Positions 1 to 10,615 of a stretch of DNA of 64,000 nucleotides are shown in pieces (position 1 is the stretch's first letter; the number at the start of each line of letters is the position of its first letter). The DNA is from Acestrorhynchus altus (Eukaryota; Chordata; Actinopteri; Characiformes; Acestrorhynchidae). The notes beneath the pieces were generated by a model, which was given only the letters and a program-made list of their open reading frames with translations, was not told the origin of the DNA and searched no databases. The DNA lies in the NCBI GenBank assembly GCA_034509495.1, contig CM067513.1, positions 21,898,979 through 21,962,978 of the forward strand, in the 5' to 3' direction. A program made the translations under genes and the position numbers.

Positions 1-484
1 GACATCTCAAAAAGTGATTGTCCATAGAAGAAAAGGTGAGTTCTGTGTCAAGCCAACAGTGAAGCATCCTGAGACCATTTGTGTGTGGGGTTGCTTCTCA
101 TCCAGGGGAGTGGGTTCACTCAATCTTTTGCATATAATCACTGCCATGAAATATCAAAACATCTTCCAAATGCAACTTCTCCCAATGATTCAGGAGTGGT
201 TTGGAGATGAACAATAGTTTTTCCAACATGATGGAGCACCATGTCACAAGCCAAAAGTGATAACAAGTGGGTTGGTGAACAAAAGGTTGTTGGGTCCATG
301 GCCAGGAAACTGTCTAGATCTCAATCCCATTTTGAAACTGTGGTCAATCCTCAAAAAGAGGGTGGATAAAACAAAAACTCTGATCAAGCACTGATTAAAC
401 AAGAATAGTTTGCCACTGTTCAAGATTTTGCCCAGAATCTGATATCCAGCATGCCAAGCAAATTGTAGAAGTCTTAAAGAAGGG
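1..484 (+). pseudogene. Tc1-like transposase, 3' half, decayed
   Basis: This is the catalytic half of a Tc1/mariner-superfamily transposase (cut-and-paste DNA transposition), running in from beyond the left window edge. Reading the plus strand gives TVKHPETICVWGCFSS near 55-105, then FFQHDGAPCHKPKVI near 218-262, then PGNCLDLNPILKLW near 301-345 and KKRVDK near 351-368. These match the family's WGCFS, QQDGAPCH and PGNSPDLNPIENLW blocks. The copy is dead: a TAG stop at 215-217 interrupts the frame before the HDGAP block, further stops follow near 390, and the third catalytic acidic residue (the E of NPIE) reads as leucine. The N-terminal DNA-binding half lies outside the window. The 3' end appears to be cut by a SINE. 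Family assignment is firm; the subfamily is not resolved. Confidence 0.9.
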
Positions 485-489
485 TCAAC

Positions 490-690
490 ACTGTAAATAT
501 TAATTAATTGCTTGTGCCTACCTTGTGCATTTTCTGGATGTGGGAGGGAACCTGCACAGAGACAGTGAGAACACCACAAATTTCTCATAGAATGCAACCC
601 AAGCAGGAATCAAACTCACAACCCCAGGCCCCTGGAGCTGTGTGACATATACACTACCTGCAGCACCTCCATGCCACACTGTTATTATAA
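490..690 (-). repeat. tRNA-derived SINE, head region
   Basis: On the minus strand the segment reads as a teleost tRNA-related SINE head: a GGTGCTGCAGGTAGTGT stretch near 650-670, a CACACAGCTCCAGG stretch near 630-645, then GGGGTTGTGAGTTTGATTCC near 607-630, which holds a polymerase III B-box-like GTTTGATTCC. It continues as TTCCCTCCCACATCCAGAAAA near 530-550. The order agrees with a SINE I recall from many teleosts. It begins where the Tc1 similarity stops, so it may have inserted into or replaced the transposon end. No clean target-site duplication was identified. Confidence 0.7.
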
Positions 691-1807
691 TCATCATGAA
701 TAATCCTATTGCAATCATATTGCTAATATTGATTATTTTATTTTAGATTAAATTATGTACTTGTCAGTTCACTTCACAATCATCATGGTCAATGAATACT
801 TGTCTCTAGTCTGTTGTCTAATTGGGCACATTATGACTTGACCAATCAAACTTGTTTGTAAATCAGTAAAAGCCATAAATAAACCTGAAGATTTGTGGTA
901 ATTCAAATCTCCAGTTCTATGCCACAGGTGGATTGCTGCAAATAGTTGGTGATGGTGGATGGTGAATTTAGCCAGTATGTGTATTCTGTCACCAAAGCTT
1001 TACTACAGTAACTCCACAGCAAGTCTTCATCCTTTGTGGAGTGCACTCTAGGCATCCTGAAGATGCATAATGTTGCAGTTGAGGTATTTGGCTTCCTCAT
1101 GATATGGAGGAAAATGTCAAAGAGGACATAAAATAATATATCATAGAACTGCCTGGAGAAAGGAAGGCTTATTAAGAAATGAAAGGCTTATTAGAAATGT
1201 ATTTTCTTCATGATTTTTATTTTTGAATAAAATAGAAATAGAAATATTTGAACAACAGTATTGACAAACATACAAATTAAATAAGAAGATAAAGAAAAAA
1301 ATAGAAATCAATATCAAGTCTTTTTGGCTTGTGTTTGGAAAAAAAGATTGTAGTTTATGTTTTCTTATATGTGTTGAGTATTTCACAATGCCTAAGAACA
1401 TCCTTCTGTCAAACAGATTTCATGTGTGGGTAGACATTGATTTGAACACATTTTTATGATTTTCACTGAGATTAATCAATATTTGTGGTTCGGTATGAAC
1501 GTACTGTGTGGGGGGAGAAGTCAAGAAAGACATGCTTTGAAATTTTGGTTTCCAAGACACTTTGGGAAACTTTTGCTGAATTGATTTTTTCTCTTGGTTG
1601 AAACTCACCTGATCTCTCACTTTCTTGGCAATAATATTTGTCACTGTGCAGCAGCAAGGACACATGCAGATGTGGTTAGGTGCTGATTTGGTCACATACT
1701 TTCTTTAAAACTATTTTGATGCTGCTGAGTGCCTACACTGTTTCTGACATTTATTTCTGATGATGATGAAGATTGGACCAAATGCGTAAACAGTAGGTAT
1801 ATTTCTA
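691..1807. other. AT-rich unique-looking stretch
   Basis: No gene, recognisable transposon or regulatory block is evident. Open frames here are short and lack recognisable motifs. It may contain transposon debris too diverged to recognise by eye. Confidence 0.5.
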
Positions 1808-2095
1808 ACCTACGTTACACCCATTGGTGACACAGATGTGCAAATGTACACTCACAGTTGATGGAACAGATAAACACAAACCTATTAGACCAATTAGGCA
1901 TGATGTCAATAGGCTTGATTAGTAAAGCTTACCAGCACTGAGATGTGGAGCAATGGAAGTGTTGGGGAGTTGGAGGTGAGGTGGGGTGTAGATCATCCAA
2001 CATCTTGACATCACTGATGCTCTTCACAACAATGATTTAAAATCCATGGACTGGAGAGACTGTTACTCAAGCAAAGGCAAGTGGGTGAAATGTGA
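1808..2095 (-). mobile_element. Non-autonomous Tc1-related MITE, copy A (partial)
   Basis: This is one of four copies of the same short element in the window. It shares TGGAGCA(A/G)TGGAA near 1942-1956, GGGGAGTTGGAGGTGAGGTGG near 1963-1984 and GATCATCCAACATC near 1991-2004 with the reverse complements of the copies at 41.1 kb and 54.4 kb. It continues through GACATCACTGATGCTCTTC and GGAGAGACTGTTACTC, which resemble the last part of a Tc1 transposase gene (the family's DLTNAL region). The start is placed at GTTACACCCATTGGTGACAC. Terminal repeats are not preserved. It has no coding capacity. Confidence 0.75.
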
Positions 2096-2194
2096 TGGCC
2101 ATATCAAAACCTTCAGTTTGTGTCTCTTGAGGTAAATCATTGTGGATTACATGGTGTGTTTAGGCTCATTATCCTTTTCATTCATTAAATTATA

Positions 2195-2560
2195 TATATT
2201 TTTTGTCCAAAAATGTCTTAACTCATTTGATCAAATTGTTCTGTTTTAAATTCATCAGTCCACAAAACCAGTTACCACAATCACAAAGTTTGCTTATCAT
2301 TTGAAATCTTATACTGCTGGAGTTTGTGGTGGGGATGCAGGTTTTCTTTTGATGATTTTTCCATGAAAGTTGTACTTTGCGTCGTTGCACATTATAATAG
2401 TGCACCTCCAATGGAGTGTGTCTTAAACATGTATAAATGTCTTCTGCAGTTAAACAGGGATTCTGGTGTGCATTCACAATTTTCTCAGAAAGTTTTCTTG
2501 GTCTTCCAGAACTCATCTTTTTCCCCATCTATCTTAATTACTGACATTATGAAAAGGCTA
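2195..2560 (-). pseudogene. Tc1-like transposase, N-terminal half, decayed
   Basis: The minus strand from about 2528 downward reads SSGRPRKLSEK, then AEDI and VHYYNVQRRK, matching the paired-like DNA-binding domain and GRPRKLS linker of Tc1 transposases. After a frameshift it reads VLWTDEFKTEQF at about 2235-2270, the block holding the first catalytic aspartate. No catalytic 3' half follows, because the sequence then runs into AT-rich DNA and the MITE copy at 1808-2095. It lies on the opposite strand to the fragment at 1-484, so the two are separate insertions or rearranged pieces. Confidence 0.8.
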
Positions 2561-2599
2561 CCTAAAATGCATTGCTATTTTTTTTTTATACTCTTTCCA

Positions 2600-3744
2600 A
2601 TATTATAGTTTTCAGAGTGCTAGGCAGCTGCTTAGGGGAGTTTGTCTGCTAATTGCTTGAGGAGTATGCATTTTATAAAATTTGTATTATCTGGGCTTTC
2701 TAACAGTAATTGTGAACAACTAACAGGCTAGAAAAGATCTGAGACCTCGGTAAAAGGGATGCCCACATTTTACATGGTTCTCCTTTGTTTTTTTTCACAC
2801 AATTTGTAAATCAAAAGCTCAATTTTGCACATAATGTTGAAGAGAATGTTTGTGCCTGCCTTGATTAATTGTCAGATAAAACAGTAGTGAAATAGAGTTT
2901 TCTGGTAATGTAGTCTGGATCTAATGTTATGTGAGCAAAAGTAACCAGTTTTGCTATTGACTAAGCTACAGGAATAACTCATTTCCACCACTAACTGTCT
3001 TTGCCCATTGTTTTTTCTGAAATGTTAGTCAATATACTTTCTTTTCTCTCTGTCTTTCCTTTGATTCCTTTTATTTTTGTAACCCTATATTTCAACATAT
3101 GAAACATTATGTTCCACAGGCGCTCCTCATGTAACTACCACTAGAAAATACCTTTCATCTAAACTGAGGCAGGACTGAACCATTTCAAATAACTACAGGT
3201 GAAAGGTGTAGAATACAGAAACCTTCTGAATGTTTACTTTCTGCAATAATAGAAAATAAAACACTTTAACATGTACACTGCAAATAAATTATTATATGAA
3301 TTGTGATGAGTTACTATGTGATGTGTTTCACTTCCTCTCCCCCCATACAGTAACCCCAGTGGTAGCATCTGTTTATCATGGATTGGCTGGCTGAGATTAA
3401 CTCCTTTAGAAGGCGCCTCTTCTGGTCCAGAGTGTGTTTTAATTGGTGAAATCATGAGGAAGACGAACAAAGTGTTGTTAAAAATGCATAGGAAATGTGG
3501 GGCGAGGGAGTGAGAGTTGGCAGGTCTGGCTCTATACACTTCATAAATTTGTTTGCAAATTGTATCAGCAGTCACATCATCAGTTTCAATGACCCAGTTC
3601 TATTCAGCATAGTCTCAAGATGAATTCATATAAATGTGACTAAAACATTTGTATTGTGTACTTAATATAAGTCAATTGACATATACATGCATATACACCT
3701 GCATTACATGCAATCCAGATATGCAGAAATGAATACTACAAAAC
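2600..3744. other. Unique-looking non-coding stretch
   Basis: AT-rich DNA without recognisable repeat or gene. A 113-codon minus-strand open frame at 3234-3575 shows no family motif and is treated as chance. Confidence 0.5.
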
Positions 3745-3900
3745 AAACATGGTAACCAAAACCTAACCCTTACTTGAACCCAAACAACAACCTGAAAGCC
3801 TGAACCTAACAATTTACTACCTCTATCCTTAACAGTAACTGACTTCTAAACTCAATCTAAGGTTAATGTAAAGTTAAAATAAAGTAAACATTATTGTTTA
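3745..3900. repeat. Degenerate TAACC-type low-complexity block
   Basis: Repeated AACCTAACCCT, AACCCAAA and CCTGAACCTAAC words, followed by GGTTAATGTAAAGTTAAAAT. Composition resembles strongly decayed (CCCTAA)n-like satellite found dispersed in fish genomes. The same mixture, including TGTAAAGTTAA, recurs at 5985-6118. Confidence 0.5.
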
Positions 3901-4595
3901 CATGGTAAGCTGGTTTGTGTGCTTCTGGTTCAACAGTGTATGGGAGAATGAAGTACAGAAGCTGTACAATTTGCTTCTTGAATTAATCCTCAAATTTTAA
4001 GTTGATAAACAGCTACCAAATGCACATTGAACCATTGACATTTTAAGTTCTTAATTTGTCATGAAATAATGAGGATGTTTTATTTTCTTTTTGTTACAAT
4101 TTTTTTTATTCTATTTTTTTTTAATTCCACCATGGTGTCACAGTTTTGGTTAAAGAAATATGACATATTAAAGATTGGCCTTATTCCTTATTCCTCTTCA
4201 TAATTTCAAGGCAGATGCATTGATCAGCATAATGTTAATCAGAGCATACTTGATTTACACAAGTGAATTGTATTCTCAGTCCAGTTTCTTTGCTGGGATT
4301 AGCACCTCACAATCAACAGTTTACTGTCAGATCCTTAAAAACATAGTTTTACTTTAAAAGACTGACATCATATAGATTACTTACTTTGTTTGGCTGTCTT
4401 ATTGCATCAAGCAATGAGTTATTGGTAACTAAAGTATTTCTTGGGCTATTTGCTATGACTCCATCACTTTTAGCACTGTATTTCAGCAGCATAAAGCACC
4501 CTTAATGAATGGAGGCAACAGAAGCATGGACTGCATAAATTGACACTAGAGTAGTGTGCCCAATATCACCCTGCCCCCATGGGAGCTGGGAAGAG

Positions 4596-4597
<2 letters not shown>
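3901..4597. other. Unique-looking non-coding stretch
   Basis: Nothing recognisable. Poly-T-rich tracts occur near 4098-4122. Confidence 0.5.

Positions 4598-4644
<47 letters not shown>
4598..4644 (+). repeat. (TG)n microsatellite
   Basis: Pure alternating TG of about 47 bases. The open frames on both strands across it (poly-Cys-Val and poly-His-Thr) are artefacts of the repeat. Confidence 0.98.
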
Positions 4645-4646
<2 letters not shown>

Positions 4647-5006
4647 TGCTGTTTTCCATTTTTAATATTTGCACACATTTTTTTCTGCTCTGAAAATAAC
4701 AGTCCCTTGTGTGTGCACACACCCTCGAATGACAGGAACGAAACTGTTAGCTAGCTGTTCAGAAACTCTTCCCCCGAGATGTTTGGGAAAGTTTTATAAC
4801 AAATGACAGAATTTAATTTACGCCCTGATTTTCAGCTAGGATGAACAGCAGTACAAAAAAAAATGAAGTAGTTCTCAGAGTTTTCGGCAACTTCCTTGTG
4901 AAAAATATTGACAGGTTTCTCAAAGAAAATATTATAGCCTGACATTTACAGGTGCCATTGGTTTCTCTGAACCAGTCATATTTCTAAAATGTATGCACCA
5001 TTTAAA

Positions 5007-5617
5007 TTAGGGTCTCTCAGTCTGTGGACCGGGGACCACCAGTAGGCCATGAAGCACTCTCTAGTTGTCCGCAGGCCCATCCTCAGGGAAGGCAGTAGCC
5101 CATTGTGGCATAAGGGCACTTTAAATCTTTAAAGTCTATGTGAAAAAATGAATTAGTATAAGTAAAATGAGAGCTCAATCATGTTAAACTTAAACAAGAC
5201 AATGTAGCCGCAGCCACCTAATGCAGACAATTTGCAAACTAGTGATGTGGATGTTTCTTAATGTACAACAAATACGAACATGTTGTGATAGCACATGTAC
5301 ACATATTGTTGACATGGGTTTTGACATACAGAGAAAATGTTTAAACTGCATTAAAGAAGTGCACATTTTGTAATAAGACATGTAATGTTAGCAATGCATC
5401 TTAATTTTTTGTTTTTGGGAGGTACATTTGGGACAGATGTTTTTTAAGTTGTTATTTCTTTTTAGATGTTCAAGCCTTAATTTTCAAGTTTTCAGTGTCA
5501 GCACTTGAAAAATATTGGAAAAAATATTTTTACTTTAAAAGTTGTGAGCTGTTATGTTTTATAGTTATAAACAGCTGGGCCATGACTGGAAATTTTGAGA
5601 ACCCCTGTCCTCGAACA
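5007..5617. mobile_element. hAT-like non-autonomous element, old
   Basis: The left end reads TAGGGTCTCTCAGTCTGTGG and the right end, reverse-complemented, CAGGGGTTCTCAAAATTTCC. These are the CAGGGGTTCTCAA-type termini of hAT transposons with the usual 'ghost ORF' composition (CTGTGGACCGGGGACCACC near 5020-5040). The 611-base interior has no transposase frame. No 8-base target duplication survives, so the exact ends are approximate. Confidence 0.65.
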
Positions 5618-5984
5618 CTGTTGCTGTTACAAATGCTCTCCCCAGTGTTTTATCTTAAACCATTTCTGCATACTTTGTTATGCTTTGTTTTCTATGGGTC
5701 TGTCCTCTGACAGAGACTCTACTTTCTGACCTGCAGCAGGAAAACAACCACAAAACACTTTTATAAGCTCCATCATGTTTGACTGTCAGTCTGGTCTCAA
5801 GAGGTATTCGTACATCAAAAGAGCCATTTCACAAATTGTACAATATGTACCAAATATAGGTTAACTTTTGGGCATATGCACAAATTCCTGATGCATCCCA
5901 GAAACACAGAAATTAAATTAAATTTGAACAAATAGCAACCTCTGTAGTGTATTACAAAGCAACCACTGGAGCATTAATGTCACC

Positions 5985-6118
5985 TACTCTAACCTTAACC
6001 ATAAAGTCTAAACCTAAGCCATAGAATGTAAAGTTAATGTTAAGTTAACCAAACATTAACCTTAATGTAATCACATCATAAACTGAAGCTAAAATCATCC
6101 TAACTATAAACCCTAAAA
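5985..6118. repeat. Degenerate TAACC-type low-complexity block
   Basis: CTAACCTTAACCATAA, TGTAAAGTTAATGTTAAGTT and AACATTAACCTTAATG words. Same composition as 3745-3900, about 2.2 kb away. Non-coding. Confidence 0.5.
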
Positions 6119-6264
6119 ATCATTGTAGAATGGGTTTTAATTTCTTTAATGCCTTTGGGAATGGAAATGCAGCAAGCTTTGGCACTGCTGTGTTGTGGCT
6201 TTTCGCAAAACAGGACAGGAGCTCATTGTTAATCAAAACATATACACAAAATAGTGTGTGAAAA

Positions 6265-6669
6265 TCATGCACATGGTACGAAATTCCTGAGGTGCACTTT
6301 AGTATTATATGTTTTTTTGGAGATCTTGTTGTAACTGTTGGGACTTTGTGATTTTTCTGAAGGCCTCATTTCATTTTTTGTAAATGGTAAAATTATGATC
6401 CTTGTCCACAGGATGTTCTCCCAGAATTGCTGTGTCTTGCTTATGTCAGTGGACCCAGGGACACATATTAAGATTTTTGGAGATGGACTTTTCCTAATCC
6501 CTGAGATTGTCCATACTTTTCTACAGTTTTGGATTTTGAAACTCAGAAAATTCTGTACTCTTTTTCCATGCTCAGTGTGGTACACAAAGATGATGACTGG
6601 GTCAACGTGTCTCCATTTAAACAGTATGAATGTCTGATTTCTACATTGCCAGCACCTGTTAGTTGCCAC
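6265..6669 (-). pseudogene. 134-codon open frame, possible LINE ORF2 tail remnant
   Basis: This is the longest uninterrupted minus-strand frame in the left third. It starts MATNRCWQCRNQ, which weakly recalls the Cys-rich NRCWKC block near the C-terminus of L1-like ORF2 proteins in fish. It continues through SPKILICVPGS and ISKTQQFWENIL, which fit loosely with the following region of such proteins. No HxxxC partner is clear, so this is only a suggestion. It could equally be a chance frame. There is no promoter, splice or codon-use support for a cellular gene. Confidence 0.3.
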
Positions 6670-7199
6670 ACATACAAATTAAAGAATCATTACATGGTTC
6701 ACGTCCATTTATTTCTTTTTAAAAATTTCATCCAGTCCTTTTCTGGTGTTCTGTGTGGAAGGGAGATTTGTCTTTTTTATCTGTTGCTCTTTGTGTTTTT
6801 CCAATGCAAACAAAAAAAATTAACATGAATGCCAAAGTAATTTTTACTGCAACAATGTTCTAAGAGAGGTGGCGCACATCTCTGAAAGATGTGCAGGGGT
6901 GGACTGTTTAATTAGTTCAAATGAACATTTTGAAGTTCTGCTCTGTGAAATATACACTAATTTTAAAACCCTACTCTCACTAATTGATTATTTACATGCT
7001 AATAAGAGCTGGTACTGATAGGATTGGAAAATGCATTATGAGTCTAGTCTCTTTAAATGGTTTAATGATACAGATTTATGCTATGGCAGTATGCAAGGGT
7101 AACAGTTTGTTTATGCTTTGCTGTTGTTGATACACAAAATGTGAATTTAACAGTTCAACAGCAATAAAATCCAAGCGTGACAAACATGTACATATTTTG

Positions 7200-7570
7200 C
7201 TTGAGAATTAGTTATCACGTTTGCAAAGCATTTCCGATTTATAAAGATGATATGTTTTCATGATTCATATGCCATACGGTGTCTATGCAGACTTTGCCGA
7301 GCTTTGTGTAGCCTGCCTCATTATATGTGGAGTGTGGTGAAAGGTGTTCTGTCAGCTCTTTGAGGCAACTAGGAGAGCGAAGTGGGGAAAACTAATTTAC
7401 ACTCGTCTACAGCCTGCAGATTCCTTTCTTCAGCCGAGAGTGCAGGCAAAGGGGTCGGGTGCTGGTGTGATCGAAACTCTGAGACCTTTTGCGCTCAGAA
7501 AGGACGCTTCCTATAAGATTAATTGGTTTTGTTTGTAAATCGGTTCATTACAAGTTAATTGCTGTTAACA
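7200..7570. promoter_or_regulatory. Candidate conserved non-coding block
   Basis: A unique, CpG-retaining block within AT-rich surroundings. It contains AGATTAATTGG at 7517-7527 (homeodomain-like), TTTGTTTGTAAAT at 7528-7540 (forkhead-like) and AAGTTAATTGCTGTTAAC at about 7552-7569. Several CpGs survive (GTCGGGTG, GATCGAAAC, TTGCGCTC). A regulatory role is inferred from composition only; conservation was not tested. Confidence 0.35.
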
Positions 7571-10405
7571 CTGGGGAAATGAGTGGCTTAAGAGGGCTTG
7601 ACCCCCACAAGTAAAGGTCTGGCCCAGTGAATGTGTGACCATTTCCTTACTTACATTGTCTGGGGTCAGAAGGGGTTAAGGGAGGATGGCTAGGGGCTTT
7701 GTTCGTTTTGTGAGAATGAGAGGGACTTTGTCAATCAGGGATGCAATGCATCCAAGATCTGAGCCTGTCCATCAAGGGCCTTGATGAAAGAACAAGGAGA
7801 GCCAAGGTTGGTTCTTTTGAGACGAAAGCACACTTCCTTCAAGCGGGAGCTCTCTTTCCCTCCCTCATTGCCTCCTTCTTTCCTCTATCCCCTTAAATGG
7901 CTTAAGGGCAGTGGCTGTATGTATGGCTCTCCTTTTACTCTTTTTTTTGATGTTCACTGGCTAGACCATGATGGTAAATCACACATATCCCTCTTTTACA
8001 TATGTATGATAGACATTTCTCAAACCAAGGCCAAGCACAAAAAAAACTCCTTTGGACTAGAGGGGAAAAAACTTCTATAATACCCTGTTTAATGATTGCA
8101 AATCCATGCTCAGCTCTCCTGACAACATCATCTCTGTACAGCTGGTTGAGATAAAGCAACAGCTTTAACATGTATTTGGAGTAATGAAGGAACATGTAAA
8201 TAACAAGTACGAACATTTATTCTTAGTAGAGATGCAAAAATATAGCCCACAATTATTTGGATTAATTAGGATCTCAACTACTTTTGAGTTTGTATTTATT
8301 GTAATGTCTTTTTTAAACTAAAAGACATTTATTACCTAGATATCTATTAATGTTTAGACATATTCAGTGTCTTTAACAGGCATTCAAATGTATTGTTTAG
8401 TCACAGTGCACAACACCACAAATCAGGAGCATCTACACCACAAGATCTAGATGCTCTGGCCTCAAGGGAACACAGCAGGCTTCTCATTATTAACCTACTA
8501 ATAGACAGTCAAAGCCTGGTCTGATCTGATTCCCACAGGCCAGTCTTGTAAATACAGTATCTGATTCGAGGAGGCCACCTGTCTCCTTGTCTTCCCCTAG
8601 AGAACAGAGCATCAACCCCACATGAGCAACCACAAGATGAAGTTCTTTATGAGTGTCATCATTTTACAGACTGATAGTAGTTGAGACTTTGGAAAGCAAT
8701 ATCATGCAAAAATGTATTTAAGGTTTTGGTAATCATTTTAGCATGATTTCCACCTAAAATAAAATCACTTTGCAATTGTTTGGGTGCCGTTTACAATTGA
8801 AGATTAAGTTTTGTTCAGAATTTCATATTCTGTATCATCATTTGACAGTGACAAGCTATGAATTCCTGCCAAATCTCTCACTTGTGCACATTTAGCATTG
8901 TGCAGCCAAAGGCCACCTCTCATCTGTCCTCCCATATTGTTTTGAAAAAGAAACACATTTTGCAGTTTCACCTTGTGCTGTAACAGGCCAGAAATCTGCC
9001 TCAGAACATAAACATAAAATTCCACTCCGGATTACTGAACACTTTCCAACTGTTTGTGTTGAATGAGTTTTAGCGCAGTTCTGTTTGCAAATAAAACACA
9101 GGCTCTTCAAGGTACAGGGAGTGCTGGCGACACTAATCTTCAGCACCTGCCTTGGCACTCCTTGTGGAAACTACTTGACCTGCCTTGGCACTACTTGCAG
9201 AATCTACATGATTCCAGGACTGACATAGGCATGACCAATATTTAAAAATTGTTCCACCATGGGCCTAACAATCCAATATATGACTACTCTTTCTGGAAAA
9301 TTGACTAGCAGATTTTATGCAGGATACGCCTATGCTAGAAGATTATACCTACAGAATAGAGTGTTGATGTTTACAGAAGTAAATTCAAATACTGTTCATT
9401 GTCATAATCTCTAATGCTGGTTACACATTTTGAGAATGATGATGAACTTCAAAAATATATGCTCTTATAATATCATAATAAATAATATATAAACTACAAA
9501 ATAAACAAGCCCTTAATTGTGTTACTGTATAATCAGCTCTGGTTTGTGGTGAAAAAAAAAATCCTTTACTTGATTATATGTTTGTGTAGCATCCAGCAAA
9601 TCTTTATTACACTGTCTGTAATGAACACTACACAGGTTAATACACTTCTCATACAATTCTGGGAACCAACATTGTCCTTGTGGCAAGGCAAGGCTTTCCT
9701 CTCCTGATATTGTTTCCTTATATGTGGGTGGCATTCCTGTGAAACCTCCCTAGACGGATTTAGAAAACAGGCACCCATTTAAAAGCCTGTCTGAGAGTGA
9801 GAGGACCATAGGAGCAAACCCGTTTCTTAATGAAAATAAAAACTCCGGGAAGGTGCAGGACAGCCCCTCACTCACAGTATTTATTAATTTGTTTAGGGCA
9901 GAGGAGAGAGAAGAGGAGTGGGCTCTTAGGGGAAAAGTAGCTTAAAGGAAAGTAATCTAAGAGGCTAATGATCTTTGGCTTTACAAATGGGTGGGAGAGA
10001 ACATAGGCTGAAACCAGATACACCCTGAATCACCCTCGAAGGTACAACAGGCTTTGTCCCACAGGAAAAGACAAGATGGCAGTGGATGGGGGGCCATTTT
10101 TCCTACATGGCCACAGGCACTGCTGGTAGAGCAGATTTATCAAGATACCTTTAGGTTTGACAGCACTGAGCCTGCATCTGCAATTTGCATCCACTGGAAG
10201 AAACCACCTGTCTATGTGATTGTCTGTTTCTCATGGAAACTGCATCTAAAGATGTTGCAAATTGAAGGAGAAATCTGCCAACTTCTGAATTGTTGTATAC
10301 AAGTCATTCCAAGTAGTTTGATAACTAAATAAATTGTAGAGAAATGTGTACAGTTGTGGCACTGAATTTTGCAGTGATTTTTTCAGTGCACATATAGGCA
10401 TTTAA
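7571..10405. other. Non-coding stretch without recognised genes
   Basis: Short open frames only, none with recognisable motifs. Contains A-rich tracts and unique sequence. 8400-8650 is somewhat GC-richer, but I could not assign it to a family. Confidence 0.5.
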
Positions 10406-10409
10406 TCAA

Positions 10410-10615
10410 AACATATAAAAAGTATTTGTATAGCACTTTTTACAACTGAGTTTTTCACAAATAAGAAAATGAGCAACATATGGAACAAAGACATTAACCC
10501 CCAATGAGCAAGCAAATGGACAACAGTGGCAAGGAAAAAGTCCCTCAGAGCCTGAGGAAGAAACCATGGGAGGAACCAGGCTCCCAAGCCATCTGCCTTT
10601 GGTCAAACTACTTAC
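10410..10615 (+). repeat. Teleost interspersed repeat (SINE-like)
   Basis: Reads TTTGTATAGCACTTTTTACA, then CAATGAGCAAGCAAATGG, ACAGTGGCAAGGAAAAAGTC, and GAGGAAGAAACCATGGGAGG followed by AACCAGGCTC. This word order is that of a dispersed repeat I recall from many teleost genomes (a 'TATATAGCGCC... GGCAAGGAAAAACTCCC' element). Class is uncertain. Minus-strand open frames across it are artefacts. Confidence 0.6.

Noticed and set aside
4502..4754. Poly-Cys-Val and poly-His-Thr open frames
   Set aside because: Produced entirely by the (TG)n microsatellite at 4598-4644.
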